The translations under genes were made by a program, and so were the position numbers. From Micractinium sp. NFX-FRZ (Eukaryota; Chlorophyta; Trebouxiophyceae; Chlorellales; Chlorellaceae): a stretch of DNA of 64,000 nucleotides. How positions within the stretch are numbered: position 1 is the first letter of the stretch; every line of letters begins with the position of its first letter. The DNA is taken from positions 1-64,000 of the forward strand of contig JAPTJF010000001.1 in NCBI GenBank assembly GCA_029339195.1, in the 5' to 3' direction. Below are positions 1 through 12,486 of the stretch, one piece after another. The notes under the pieces were generated by a model. That model made no database searches, had not been told where the DNA came from, and saw only the letters and a list, made by a program, of their open reading frames with translations.

Positions 1-15
1 TCATTCTGTATGCTT

Positions 16-261
16 GATTCATTGAGCAGCACAGGTTTGTGCTGAAATGACGTGTAACCCACATTCAGTCAGTCAGCCTGGGGCGGTTGCTGTGGTGGCG
101 GCGGGGCCGCCGCAGCAGCCCGCTCCTCCCCCCCGGCGGCGGTCGACGGCCCTGCACCCCTTCCCGATGCCCTCGTGCCACAGTGTTTCATTCGTGTGAT
201 GATTCATTGAGCAGCACAGGTTTGTGCTGAACAGACGTGTAACCCGCACTCAGTCAGTCAG
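16..261. repeat. 61-bp imperfect direct repeat, two copies 185 bp apart
   Basis: Copies lie at 16-76 and 201-261 and differ at only a few positions; the similarity reaches a little further left of each copy. Both end in a short CAGT run. They lie just downstream of the stop codon of the minus-strand oxygenase gene, so they may fall in its 3' UTR. The GC-rich spacer between them has no recognisable gene. Confidence 0.8.
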
Positions 262-327
262 TTTGTGGCGTTGCTGTCTAAGTTGTCACGCTCCTTATTG
301 TCACACGTTTACGAGCCACCCACTGCA

Positions 328-3300
328 CTAGGGCGACAAAGTGAGGTCAATGGCTTGCGGCTCGACTGCTGCTGCCCCTGCCCGCTGCTGCCCCGCTGCT
401 GCTGCTCCTGCTGCAGCAGGCGCCCCCGCCAGCGCCGCCGCCGCCGCTGCCGCTCCCTCCCAGGGGGCAGCCCGCGGCAGCAGCTTCCGCATCTCTGCCG
501 CCTTGCTGGCCAGCAGCCGGCCTCGCTCCTGCCGCGCCTGCCAGTGCTGCGCAGTCTTTGTGAGCACCAGCTTGTGGGGGTTGCCCTGGTGGTCGGTGAC
601 ATGGGTGACCTGGCAGCACAGGCAGCACAGGCAGGAGAGGGGGGAAGCAAAGCGGCACTGAGAGTGCCGCAGCAGCAAGCAGCAGGGCACAGCATGAGGA
701 CATCACGTGCTCCCTGGTGGCGGGTCTGCCACTGCCACGTCACATGCATGCCAGCTCATAAATGCACGAGGAGCCCCGCTGCCCAGACAGGAAAGCCTCA
801 AAATTGCGTCCTCACCAGGCCGCGTGCCCGGGCGTCCAGCTGGTTGTGCAGGTGCTGCCGCCGCTTCTTGGCAAGAGGCAGGACCTTGGTGCGCTCGCTG
901 GCGTGGTGCAGGAAGGCCTGCAGGCGTGGCAGGCGTGGCGGGGCGGGGCGGGACAGGGCCGGCAGGCGGACACGTGGGCCGGCGGGCCAAACAGGGTGCC
1001 TCGTCGTCTCCTCCCACAAGAGGCCGAGGCCACAGAAGCTGAATGCCACAAAGGCTACAAGTGTACATTGAGGGCGGCATACAGATTCCGATGCAGACGG
1101 TGCAGCAGCAGTGCATGGACCACACACCTGCACGATGCCGCAGTCGCCACAGGTGCAGCCCAGCTTGCACTCGAGCCTCCAGTCCTGCTGCGGCGCCAGC
1201 AGCGGCTTGGACAGCGCCTGGAGGCGGGTGGCGGTGTGGCGGGTGAGCGCCAGCAGGGCGGGGCAGCCTGCGCGCAAGGCAGGAGGGGTGGTCAGCGATG
1301 GGTTGGAGAGCAGGGGTGTGACAGACAAAACAAACAGGGGTATGACCACAAAAAAGGCTACCCCTCCGTTCTTCCTTGGCACGTGATGCAACGCAAGGCA
1401 GCATTGCAGGCTTGCCTCCTTGCTCCATGACCCCCCAGCAGCCCAGCCCAGCCCAGCCCAGCCCACCTTGTGCCGCCTCCTTGCTAAGCCGGGCGTGCAG
1501 CTGGGTGCAGGCTGGGTGCAGGCAGTCCAGTGGGGGGTAGCGCCGCTCCAGCTGTGCCAGCCTGGCAGACAGCAGCGCCAGCCTGTCAGCCAGCCCAGTC
1601 AGCGGCATACCCGCCACGATGGCAGCGCGACAAGGCTGCAGCCCCACTGCCGGCAGCTAAGCGTGCACGGCAGCAAAGCAGTCGACCACAGCAGCCGCGT
1701 CACGGGCCTGGCCGGCTGGCGACACGTCAGCCTCTTGCAGCGCTACGTCAAGCGCAGCCGCCAGCAGCGGGGCCAGGTGCTGCTGCAGCTGCTGTGCCTG
1801 CTGCGCCTGCTGTGCCTGTGCTGCCATTTTGGCGGCAGGCACCTGGGCTGCTGAGGTGCCGGCGTTCTCCTTGCCCGCTGCCGCCACCGCCTGCCGTCCC
1901 TGCTGCTGCTGCTGCTGCGCTGTGCCCGCTGCGGTCGCTGCCACGTCAGCCAGCTGGCGCAGCAACGACAGGCTGTGCGGCAGCTGGCTGCTGTCTGCCT
2001 GGCAGCGCGCCACCAACTGCTCCGCTGCGGGCCGGACTGCATCCCAGCCAAAGCGCTGGTGCAAGCGCAGCAGCGCCGGAACCGTGCATGCCTGCATGCG
2101 CTCCACTGCCAGCGGGAGCAGCTGCTGTGCCAGCGGGAGCAGCTGCGGAAGGCCCAGCAGTGCCAGCGAGTCAAGCAGCTGGGCCAGCACGCCTGCTGTC
2201 TGTGCCTGGCTGGGCTGAGCGGAGACGGCAGCTGTGGCCAGCTGGCATGCGGCAGCCAGGCAGGCGGCTGCCCCCGCGTCGCTGCCACCCCGGGCCGCCG
2301 CTGCCGCCGCCGCACCCGCTGCTGCAGGGACGGGCTGCACTGGAAGCTGCAAGTGGCCCAGTTTCTGTGCCAGACCATGCAGCAAGGAGACTGCCTGGCT
2401 GGTCATGTGGGGCTTGCCCAGGCAGTGCTGCATCAGCGCCAGCACAGCGGGCTCCGCCCGGTGCCAGCCCACGGCGGCACACAGGCGGAACACTGCGTCC
2501 GCGTGCTGCCCGCCGTTGAGCCGCGCCGGGAGGACCTTCTCCAGGCAGCGGCGCGCCAGCTCAGCAGGCGAGGGGGCGGCGCTGGCTGCTGCTGCTGCTG
2601 CTGCTGCTGCTGTGCCGCCTGCTGCTGCTGCTGCTGCTGCTGTGCCGCCTGCTGCTGCTGCTGCTGCTGCTGCTGAGCCGCTTGCAGCCGCTGCGCTAGC
2701 CACTTGGCCAGTTGGCGCTGCCGGTGCAGTACGTGCCAGGTCAGCGATGCAGCCCATCAGCTGCGCCAGGGTGTCGCCACTGGCACTCCTCTGGTAGCTG
2801 TGCGAGCAGGCACCAAGCATGGGATACCCCACGCCATAGTAGCCACCTCCGCTGCCGCCTCCCTTCTCCAGGTGCTCGCAAATACCGGCGGCAAACTCCG
2901 CACAGTGCTGAGCTGGCTCGCCCACTGCCACGTCAGCTGCCAGCTGGGCGACGGCGCCGTTGATGTTGGTGGAGGCCAGGATGCGGAAGCGGCGGCTGCG
3001 GGGCCAGATTACGAGCGCGGCCCTGTGATACCACCTGCACGCAGGGAAGGGCGGAAGTGCGAGGCACAGGTGTGGCGGCGCCGGCGACCCGGAGGTAACA
3101 ACCGGCAGCCAAACTCTGAGCCTCTCCGTTCATTGGCAGGCGGGTACCTCCTTCCCTTGGCCTTTGGCAGCGGAGGGAGCACGGTCCCACCTGTCCAGCG
3201 TGGCACCAGCGTTGCCAGTGTAGCCCTCATGATCCTGAAAAGAGGACACACAATAGAGGACAAGGATGAAGGAGTGAGGGGAGAGGGCAAGGGTGGGGGG

Positions 3301-6300
3301 CGGGTGCAGAGCGCGGGGCAAGCGAGTTGCCTCGTCACAGCGGTCTGGCACCGTTGCACACCACCACCACACAGCAGAACAGCTGATTAGCTGTTGGCAA
3401 GCTGATTTCTCACCTCTCCATCGGGCTCCTCCGACTCAAAACAGCCGCCAGGAAGGACCTCATCCTCTTCATCTCGCCAGCACAGCACAGCATGGCATGG
3501 CACAGCACGGGTTAGCGACACACAGGGAGGCGGTCAGGCGGGCGGGCACAGGTGGACGCCTGGACGCCTGGTGGCAGCATGGCAGCTCACATCATTGCGG
3601 CACTGGCGCTGCTGCAGTGCAGCATGGCAGCAGGCACAGCGCTGGCACAGCGTGGCAGCAGCCAGGATGGCCCACCACATCGCCACCTGCAGATTCTGAA
3701 CAGGTGCAGCCCACCTGCATCTCCCCAAACTCCCGCTGCTGCCCATCCAGCGTGACCCACTTGTCCACACCGTGGCTACCGTCCAAGCGCTGCAGCGTGG
3801 GCCAGGGCAGGGAAGCAGAGAGCAATGACAGGGCAATGGCGCGGCTGGCTGCTGCCGTTGGCCTGGAGGACACCAGAGGATGTGGCACCCTCTGTAACGG
3901 GGAAATCGTGCTGGCTCCCGTGATAGGCTTGGCTACGGCGGGCCAAGGGAAGAGTGGGGCAGTGGGGTCAGGTGGGGTGCCCGCTGCCACCAGCAGCAGC
4001 AGCAGCATGCACAAGCTGCTCGGCACAGCAGGGGTAGCCCTCCTCCACAGCCCCGCACCCCCCTTGCAGCCCGAGCAGCACACATCTAACAATGTGTAGC
4101 CCTCCTTCTTCGCCTCTGCTTCCTCCTCTTCCTGCTCATCGTCGTAATCGCCGTAATCATCGTAGTAATCGCACCGCTGCCGCTTGTTATACCTGCGGGC
4201 AAGCGCGCCGTCCAACGCGGAACGCCTCGGGGGCTGCTCAGTTGGATCCAGCAGTACTTCGTGTTCCTGAACAGACCACCCCAGCACAGCATCAACCCAT
4301 GGGACACGAGTTTTGTGCAGTGCGCTGTCTGTGGAAAGGGGTGGGGAAGAAGAGGAAAACGAGGCAGGCTCACCCCCACAGCCATGACCCTCCTCCACTC
4401 TACTGCCCACTTCTCCTCCACCACACTGGGAGCACCGCCCCTGTGCAGCTCACCCATAGTCATCCTCCTCCTCCTCCTCCACCGCCCACACCTCCCGCTT
4501 GTCCAAAATTGCCAGGTGGGCATCCACCACACCCTCGGCCGCCAGCTGGCGGAGCGCCTGGGAGGGAGGAGGGGTGAGTGGCGAGGGATGTGAGGCAAGT
4601 GTGGGCAGTGTGGCGAGGGGACGTGAGGCAAGAGGTGTGGGCTGGAGGGTGGGTGAGGTGAGACAGCTGGTGGTCAGTCAGGCGGGCAGGCGGGCAGGCA
4701 GGCAGGCAGGCGCGGCATGCGACATTGTGTGTCCTTTTCATCTCTTCGCTTCGTTCCCCAAGACACGCCCACCCGCCCATCCGCCACCCGCCTGCCCACC
4801 TTCCCTGCAGCGCGGTCGGCGCCCTTCAGCGCGCGCAGCCCGGCAGTGATGCCCGCCTGCAGGTGCCGGAGAGGGCAGTGGCACACACACATGCAATCAC
4901 AGCCTCAGTCCACACTGGCTCCGTCCTGTCCCCATCTCTAGCCAAGGATAGCAGCCCCACAGGCAGGTGTGCCGCCATTGCTGCAGCCCACTCCCCTGCA
5001 TGCCTCCCGACTGCGCCCCTGCAGTGGCCACCACACACGCAGGCTGTTGGCCGCTGCAGATAGACCCAAGTTGACATCAGGAATTGCCATGCCAAGGTCA
5101 CATAGTTCAAATACTTTGGGGTACTTGCCTCGGTGTACTGATGTTCCAGCATGATGCACAGCTTCGCCGGGCCGCGCTCATCCTCCTCCCAGCGCTGCAC
5201 CGCACCGCGCAGCGCGGCCAGGCGCGCGCTCGCATCCGGCACCGCCGGCGCCGGGCCCCGCCCCACCTGCGGGGGCGGTACCAGGGAACGCATGTGCACA
5301 GCTGTGAAGTCCAGGGTTGTAGGCTAGACCAGGGTTTGCAGTGCCATGGTCGTCTGGGAGCATGAGCATAGTGGCTGCACTTGGAAGGAGCCAACACTGC
5401 ACTAGACCAGGCAGCACCAGTGGTTAGTCGCCAGCCCCGCAAGGGGGGGAGGATGGGGCAGGGGTTGGCGAGATGTGCCAGTGGGGGCTGGGCAAAGCAG
5501 CGGGCACAGCGGGCGTCAGCACGTGGCAGCAGGCATGCAGGCAGGCGGCCACCGCGCTTGTGGCAAGGTACAGGGAAAGCAGTGTTCAGTCCCCCACGTA
5601 CGTGTAGCAGGTTGTAGACCAGTGCCAGCCGGTGGCCGCCCTTCACTGGCTTGACCTCGTGCTCGCAGTCTGCACAGGCACACACTCGAGGGCAGGCATG
5701 TGAGAGGGGGCTTCAACAACAAGATGTACAGTGCTGTAGGCAGGCGGGGCTTGTTGCCGCATGGCATCAGACCGAGCGCCTATGGCAGTGGCCGGACCTG
5801 ATGCAGAGGCCAGCCCATCCGAAGCAACCGGCGATATACCCGCGCTCGGTGATCGCCGCTCCCTCCTGCCTCCACACTCTGTGAGCCAAGCTGGGCTCAC
5901 CTGCATAGAATGCCGCGTACGTGCACTTGGACCCGGCCGTCGGGCTGCCGCCTTCGAAGAAGGCATGCTCCCGCCCGCGGTGCCGCACCAGCAGCTGGCC
6001 TCCCTGCAGCGGGGGTAACGATGGACGGGACAGGGGTGGATGTGTGCCCCACAGGGCACCAAATGTGGTGCAGGCAACTGGACAACTCGAGTACAAGTGA
6101 GGATGGCAGGGCAGCACTAGCGGCGAGCCCCCGTCAATGCCATGCCCTGCGCCAGGGTCAGCAGCGCCCCAGCGGTGACCTGAATGCGCCTCCCACCCGC
6201 CACCACAGCAGCGGCAGGACGGCCAGGCAGTACCAGCAGTACCTCGTAGTACGATGGCAGCGTGATGACTAGGGTGGCCACCATGCCCTCTGACATCTCG

Positions 6301-8494
6301 GTGTCCCTATGGCTCACAAAAAAGTCGCCTGCGGGACGCAAGCGGCGGCGGCATGTGGGGAGGCTCGGGGTTGGGGAACAAGCAGGCATGAGTGAGAACG
6401 GAGAAGCTGGAATTCGTTAAAGGGCCACTGCGAGAGCCGACCCTCCGAGAACAGCATGCCACATGCCCCTGCGTAGCGTGCTGCTCTCTGCTGCGTTGCC
6501 ACCCTGCAGCAGACGGCCCGCTGACCAGTGGTACCTAGCCCATGCAGCCCCCCCATTTGACAGGCACAGCCAGATCAGGCAGCCAGTCGGCACTAGTTCA
6601 CCTTCGCCATACAGCAGGACCTTGTAGAGCTCAACCTGAAAGATGCAAAAAGTTGCCGGGGTTCAGGCAGGCATTGGCCAGGAGGGGCACAGCATCGGCC
6701 AGCGGCTAGGGGAGGCGGGCGGCCACACGCATGCGCCAGGCTGCGCCACCTGCAGGCCCAAAACCCATCTACCCGACACACAAAGTGCATACATGGGAAG
6801 TTCAGGCAGCGCACCCGCACGCTGTCCTTGGGCAGGCCCAGGCCCTTGGCTGCCAGCTTGGCGGCCGCTGCCAGCTTGGCGCCCCACTGCTCGCTGTTGT
6901 GATCCGTCAGCTGAGCTGGCTCCAGCTGGAGGCTGCGCCGCACCGAGCGGTCTGTGAGGGTGGCTGACCCCTTGCCATAGGGGGCTTGCGCAGCTACTGC
7001 TGCCAGCGCCTCTGCCTGCCGCGCGGACAGCGGCAGCGATAGGCGGCCCACGCCCTGAGGAGGAGTGCAAGTGCGGGGCGGGCGGCGTACAACAATTTTC
7101 GCCAGGTCACCCCTGGCGGCTTGAAGTGTTTTGAATTTGTTCTGGGCTCTGTGCTGCGCTTTTCGGCCGCCGGGCGGCGACCCACATCCGCAAACACCCT
7201 GAGGAAGGGCTAGTTGGGGGCGCTTTGTGAAATTTAGCTACTTTATAGCACAAAGACTGTAATTGGGGGGTTGAGGGGACCCATGGACGAGCATGAAAGC
7301 GTCATTTTTCTTGGGTTGGCCGCCAAGTCAGCATCCTACGTGGCGTGTTTGGCTCAAAACCGCGCGGCGGACGCGGTCTTGCGGCTCCCTTTGTTCAGTA
7401 CAAATTCAAACATGTGGGACCGGAGGCTGGGGGGCCTGGAGGGGGCGCTGCTGCACGGGCGGGACCTCTCCACCTGTCAGACACCTCTTCTGAGCCCCTT
7501 AGGAGGATAGGGAGCGGGGGGAGTGCGTGGGGAAGGGGCTGGGACGTAAGAGCTGGGGCATCACTGGGCATGGCGACATGGCGGGCATGTGCCGCCACCG
7601 CCACCCTGGCTGCCAGTGTGTTGCTCGGCCTTCCCACCCCTGCTGATGGCCCTGTTTGTGCTAGCAGCCTGTGTCATGTTCACATGCCTCATTTAGGATG
7701 GAGTTTGCTGCCTTGACCTCCCATCAGCATGTCTGAACGTGGCGCGCGGTAGGCGGTGGGCGGGACCCGCCGCCCCCCCGCTGCTGGCCCACTTGGTGCA
7801 CCATGGGCATTGTCACTTCTTCCCAATGCACCTATAAGCTCTCTGATGTGCATACGTGCAAAGCGCGTGGCCTACATGCTTGGCAACGGCAAGTTGCAAG
7901 CTTGGTGCTTGGGTGTAGTCGCCCTGCCGCCGCCGCCGCCGCCAGCGGGCGGCAGGGCACCTTATACATGTGCTCCAACCTGAGCTCTGATGGTCCCAGA
8001 ACCTCACGAGAGAGATAAATAGCGTTTCTACTTATTACGGTGCTGCGAAGGGTGCAACACACGCGGGTTGCACTTCGGCACGTCGCGGTTCCGCCGTTTT
8101 GACGGCCCAGGGACCCTTCTAGAAGCGCTTCAGAAGTCATAAAAGACATTGAAAGGGTCGCAGAGGGCAAACAGGTGGAGCAAGAGCGGGTTCGGGGGGC
8201 CGCCGTAAAAAACGGCGCAGCACAGCATGTCCGATACGGTTTTGGGTTAGGGTTTTTAAAATTGTTGTGCCGCGGCGGGTGTGTGAGGTGGCGGCGGCTG
8301 CGCTGGCAGCGGCAGCGCCGCAGCGCCTGCTCCCTTATCTTCGGCCCTCGCTGCCCATGCCCCTAGTTCCCTGCCCTCACCTGTACTTCTAACTCGGGGG
8401 CTTTGCTCGTCAGCACGCCGCCGCAGGCAAAATCCCCTTTCGGCGCTTCAAAGCTATCCAGCTCATTCAATATATCATCCCGATAATCTTCCAT
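328..8494 (-). CDS. 2OG-Fe(II) oxygenase (prolyl-4-hydroxylase-like), multi-exon, one in-frame TAG
   Basis: About 17 exons read right to left: 8494-8381, 7054-6815, 6635-6602, 6328-6243, 6003-5901, 5669-5602, 5266-5129, 4856-4800, 4557-4454, 4192-4084, 3789-3715, ~3464-3414, 3234-3191, 3034-1467, 1267-1128, 917-816, 609-328. The start MEDYRDDILNEL is followed by DFACGGV. The N-terminal half is a double-stranded beta-helix dioxygenase: HRDTE gives the iron-binding H-x-D, CEHEV the distal His, and GGHR the probable 2-oxoglutarate Arg. Then come the family blocks EHQYTE, ALKGADRA and EGYTGNAGATLDRWYHRAALVIWPR, a long Ala/Gln-rich helical region, and a C-terminal block with CTCGDC, KKRRQHLH and NPHKLVLTKT. 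This architecture is known from large oxygenases of fungi and bacteria; the substrate is unknown. Intron 1 is 1.3 kb. The intron after 5129 has a GC donor. The joins around 4084-3414 are the least certain. A TAG at 1659-1657 interrupts the long exon. Confidence 0.82.
8201..8260. other. small hairpin and telomere-like motif inside intron 1 of the oxygenase gene
   Basis: Around 8203 the palindromic arms GCCG and CGGC flank a TAAAAA loop, and a second hairpin of similar form (GCCG-TTTTGA-CGGC) lies near 8090. At about 8240-8258 there is a TTTTGGGTTAGGGTTTTT stretch resembling the plant telomere repeat. No coding potential is evident. The intron runs from 7055 to 8380 and I see no gene in it. Confidence 0.35.
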
Positions 8495-9647
8495 TGCTGC
8501 ACGTGCCGGGCGACCCGCGACACGGGCACCTAGTTGTTTTTGAAGTGCCGAGAGCGGGTCTACTGCAGATTCACTTATCGCTGCATAGCCTTACACAACG
8601 TTCAATAGACTCACAGCAGCGAGCCGATTGTGAGAATAAGCCTGCTTTGGGCGCACTGAGGCTCAGCACGGCACAGCATGCCGCAGACGACAGCAGCCAA
8701 CGACAGCAGCACAGGGCCTGACGGCGGATCGGGCAACAATTTGACATCGACCTATGTTGAGATGCAAAACCTTTGTGCTGCGCCCATGTCTACCGTTGGC
8801 TACAGGCTTTGTTTTGTAACTGCAACAGGGGGGCGGGGGCCCTGGGGACCTGCTGGCAGTGCTGCCTCAGTGCTGCCTCAGTGTTGCCTATTCAATCTGG
8901 TACTGCCATTGCTGACAAGGCACCTATTGGGCATGCACTCCTTGCAGGAATCGTCGTATAAACGCATCCAGCCTTCAAGAGGTTATCCACCACCGTGCCC
9001 TCGCATGATGCGCTGCAAGGCTGTCACGGCTGGGCTGCCGCCGGCGGCGGCGCCGGCTGCCACTGCTCTGGCCCTGTGCGACGCATCCACCCAGCCCTCA
9101 GCAAGAATGGAGGTGGGCGAGCCCCCGGCACATGCGCTGGCACTGCACTGCACACTGTACTGTAATGTTGACAGCGCTGAGCTCAGCTGTTCAAGCCCTG
9201 TGCTCAGCTCAGCTTACATAGTAGACAGCAATTGGTGTCAGCTAAAGCTTCAACATTCACACTTGCTTGTTGCATCAGTGCAGGAGTTGTGTGTTTGGGA
9301 CGGTGGAATGAAATGGGAGGAACAGGCTAGCTTCTATTAAATGTGAAAGGATGGGAGCGGCGGGGTGGGTGCTGGCGGAGGTGGGGACGGCCAGAAGCCG
9401 TGGCATTATTAGTGCGGAAACACGAATATTAAGGGAAGCCAAACAACATTAGTGCAGCGTAGAGACGTAAGAGGCAGCATTATCATTCATAGGGTGGTGC
9501 CGCTGTCGGCACGACCCGCCCTACAGGGCGGAGTAAAGGAGGGAGAGCAGCTTTTGTGGGCCCTGTGCTGCTAACGGGCTGGCACTCTTGCGGTTGGCAG
9601 CCCCCCTTGGGAAGGGGCTCGAGCGCGCAGCAAGGCCTACCTTTGCC
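8495..9647. other. intergenic: promoter side of the oxygenase gene and 3' flank of the next minus-strand gene
   Basis: No convincing exon on either strand. The right part should contain the 3' UTR of the minus-strand gene ending at 9648; a reverse-strand TGTAA word at about 9213 could be its polyadenylation signal. The left part should contain the promoter of the oxygenase gene, whose ATG is at 8494. No clear TATA box was seen. Confidence 0.4.
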
Positions 9648-12200
9648 TCAGCACGCTGCCCTCGCTGCCACTGGCAGAGAGGGGGTGGCTGCAAACGCAG
9701 AGGGCTGGTTGATGGCGTCAACGCCGCCGCCGCCTGCAGCGCCGGCGCTGGTGCTGCTGCTGGTGGCCTCTTCCGCCCGGATCGCTCCCTTGCTGCCGGG
9801 CAGCGCTGCCGCATCCAGGGCGCAAGCGCCTGCGCAGCCGGGCGTGGCTGCGCACGTCGGCGGCGGCGTGCCAGCTGGAGTGGGGACGTGCGCATGATCA
9901 GCCGCCCCGCTGGCTGCCGCTGCCGCCACAGCTGCGGCTGCTGCCTGTCGGGCGTCATGCACCATACGCCTCATGGAACCCTGTGATAAGAGGGTCATGC
10001 GGGCAGCTGCCTTGTTAGCATGTAGACAGGTGTACAGGCAGCAGCGCCTCTCAACCCACATTTGGCTTCCCGGTGAGCCAGCAGCAACACCCTGCGTGCA
10101 GGTGTGGCCGCCATGCAGTGCACCTCCCACACCCGCTTAGCATGCTCAGCATGCAGCTGCACCGCGGCTGGCACCTTGCCCACAGACGCCCAAGCCTCCC
10201 TGCCCTCATGACCAGCCACGTGCGCAGCCCACACGCCCCCAGCATCCCAGCCCTGCGCACCATGCCCGCCCCGCCCCGCCCACCTGCAGGTATGCCAGCG
10301 CCTGCCTGCGCACCGCCTGCCACTCCATGCCCGCCTCCGCCATTGCCAGGTAGTAGAGCAGGGTGGAGCACTCGCGGGCCAGGCGCACAGAGGAGGCCCG
10401 GCCCAGCCACGGGCGATACAGCTCAGCAAACAAGCTGCAGGTAGCAGAGGGAGGGGAGGGCTGGAATTGTTGATGGAAGCTGAAGGGGGAGGGAGGGAGG
10501 GTGGGACGGTGCTCGACAGAGGCAAGACGGCGGATGTGCGGGTGACACCTGGCCAACGCTGCGCCACGCTGCTTGCTCAAGTTGGACAGATGCGGGGAGG
10601 CGTGCGCGGCAGCATGGCAGCATGGCAGCCCTCACCGCTTGTTTGGTGGTCCCAGCAGCGCCTCAACCAGCCCTGCGATGGCCGCCTCCTGGCGGTGCCG
10701 GTACGTGCCCTGCGCTTGGCGGAGCGCCTGCAGCTGCTCCTGCAGTACAGTGGGGTGCCCAGCACAGCACGGCGCAAAACAAGCCTGTGAGCAGACGCCC
10801 GTGCGTTGCCTAGGCTTGGCTTGCAGCGCGAGGGCGGATGCAAGGGGGTGCGATGGGCGGGGAAGTGGACACGCATGCATGCATCCAGGCACGTGGACAG
10901 CTAGACCACGCTTGCAAGCAGGCACGTAGGCCAAGGGGCACCTCGGGCCCAGCAGGCCCAGCAGGCTGGGTTTGGTCACCTTGAGGACGGCCTCTGTGGC
11001 AGCGCTGCCGGCGCCCTGGCTGCAGCTCAGCTCCGCCAGCGCTGCCTCCTCCCAACCACCCTGCCCACCGCCTGCGCATGTGCCAGCACCATCTGCCTCC
11101 AGCCCGCGCCCAGCGTCGCCTGCCCGCGGGCTGCTGCCCGCGTCCTGCCAGCGCACACGCTTGGCTGGGGGTGGGATGAGCCCGCCCCAGCCCGTCTGCT
11201 CTTCGCTGCCCGCGCCCCACCGCACTGTGCCAACCTGCGAAGCAGGACGTTGCCGGGTTGCGCAATGGAATTGTGGAAGCGTGGTCGCAGTGCATGCAAG
11301 GTGTGTTGTGCGCTCACACCGTTGTTTCCCGGCATGCGGCATGCCGCTGACACACGCTGCGCTGCCACCCTGGTTCTCAATGTCTGAACTGTCGAACGAG
11401 CGTGCTGTGCTGTGCTGTGCTGTGCTGTGCTGCGCTGCGCTGTGCTGTGCTGCGCGCACCTTGCTGGCAGAGCCTGCAAACGCAAGGCTCGGTTCCTGCC
11501 ACGCGCCTGCCGGCATGGGTGGGGCGCCGCCCATGCCATCTGGGAGAGCAAACTTTGCCTGCAGAGCGAGGCACCAGAGGGAGTAGCGCAGCAGCCGTGG
11601 CCTTGACTGAGTCGGAGGTGCTGCTGTGCACGCTGAGATTCACAGGTTGAGCTGTGCGCCGACCCAAACATGCTCACGTCCTATCCCCAACATCTGCGTT
11701 CAATTGATGCAACTCACCAGAAAGTCGAGGGCAGTACCACCTGCTGAGACGGGGGGAAGAGTGGGCAGCAGCTTCCCGGGTGCCGCCCAGCCGCCAGCAG
11801 TGCCGGCATGGGCGGCGGGCGCCTTGCCAAACAGCTCTGCCGCCGCCGCTGCCAGGCCAGCTGCCATGGCATCATGCTGCTGCTGCGCCTGCTGCTGCGC
11901 CTGCGACAGCTGCTGCTGTCCCAGGGCCTGCCGCAGCAGCGGCTCCAGCCCGGCCTGCAGCTGCCCGCCCTGAGAGTGCAAGCGGGGGACCAGCGAGATG
12001 TCCACGCAGCTGGCCTGCTCTGCCTGCCGCACCTTTGCCTGCTGCTCGGTGTCCCATGTCGGGTTTCTGCCACTGGGCGGCTGCTGGGAGGCAGGCGCCT
12101 GCAGGTGGCTCAGCAGCTGTTGCAGGCCCGGTATGATGGCGCTGCACTCGCTGCCGCCGCCGCACAGGGCGGCAGCAAGCTCCGCGGCTCCCAGGCTCAT
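9648..12200 (-). CDS. unrecognised Ala/Gln-rich protein
   Basis: I do not recognise this family. The ATG at 12200 (MSLGAAELAAAL) opens a 161-codon exon (12200-11718) that ends at a clean GTGAGT. Further exons look like 11234-~10945, 10739-10636 (reading EQLQALRQAQGTYRHR), 10434-10284 (LFAELYRPWLGRASSVRL), one starting at 10156 (LHAEHAKRVWEVH), and a last exon 9980-9648 that is Ala-rich and ends at TGA. The joins at 10945/10739 and after 10156 do not phase cleanly, so exon edges there are provisional. The product looks mostly helical, with a Gln-rich stretch around residues 100-140. The second exon contains PPAKRVRW, which fits the loose RVxF/W docking consensus for protein phosphatase 1; this is only a pattern match. 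No signal peptide or membrane span is evident. It shares a 286-bp divergent promoter with NDUFAF5. Confidence 0.45.
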
Positions 12201-12486
12201 TGGACGACTCGTGCGCTGCGCAGGAGACTGGTCCGGCTGGCACTGACGCCCTGCAGCCCTTCGTCCTGTGTGGGCGCGTGTTGGAGTTTGTGTGTGGCAG
12301 CACTACTACGCTACCAGGTCCGGCCTTTGGGCTGCTCTGTGGCAACGGCGGGCTATTCAAACCAGTAAGCACGGCGTAATGAAGCGAAACATGCCACTGT
12401 AAAGACCGCTACCACGTGCTGTGCTGTGCTGTGTTCGAGCCGCCCAACAACGAGCCTCGCAGCCTGGCATCGCATTCCCGATCGAT
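12201..12486. promoter_or_regulatory. divergent promoter between the unknown gene and NDUFAF5
   Basis: 286 bp separate the minus-strand ATG at 12200 from the plus-strand ATG at 12487. There is a run of GTGCT repeats at 12417-12435 but no obvious TATA box. The arrangement implies a shared bidirectional promoter; specific sites cannot be named. Confidence 0.5.

Noticed and set aside
2580..2700. Long CTG/GCTGCT tract as a separate repeat element or plus-strand Cys-rich ORF
   Set aside because: On the minus strand it encodes the poly-Ala region of the oxygenase exon; the plus-strand frame is a shadow.
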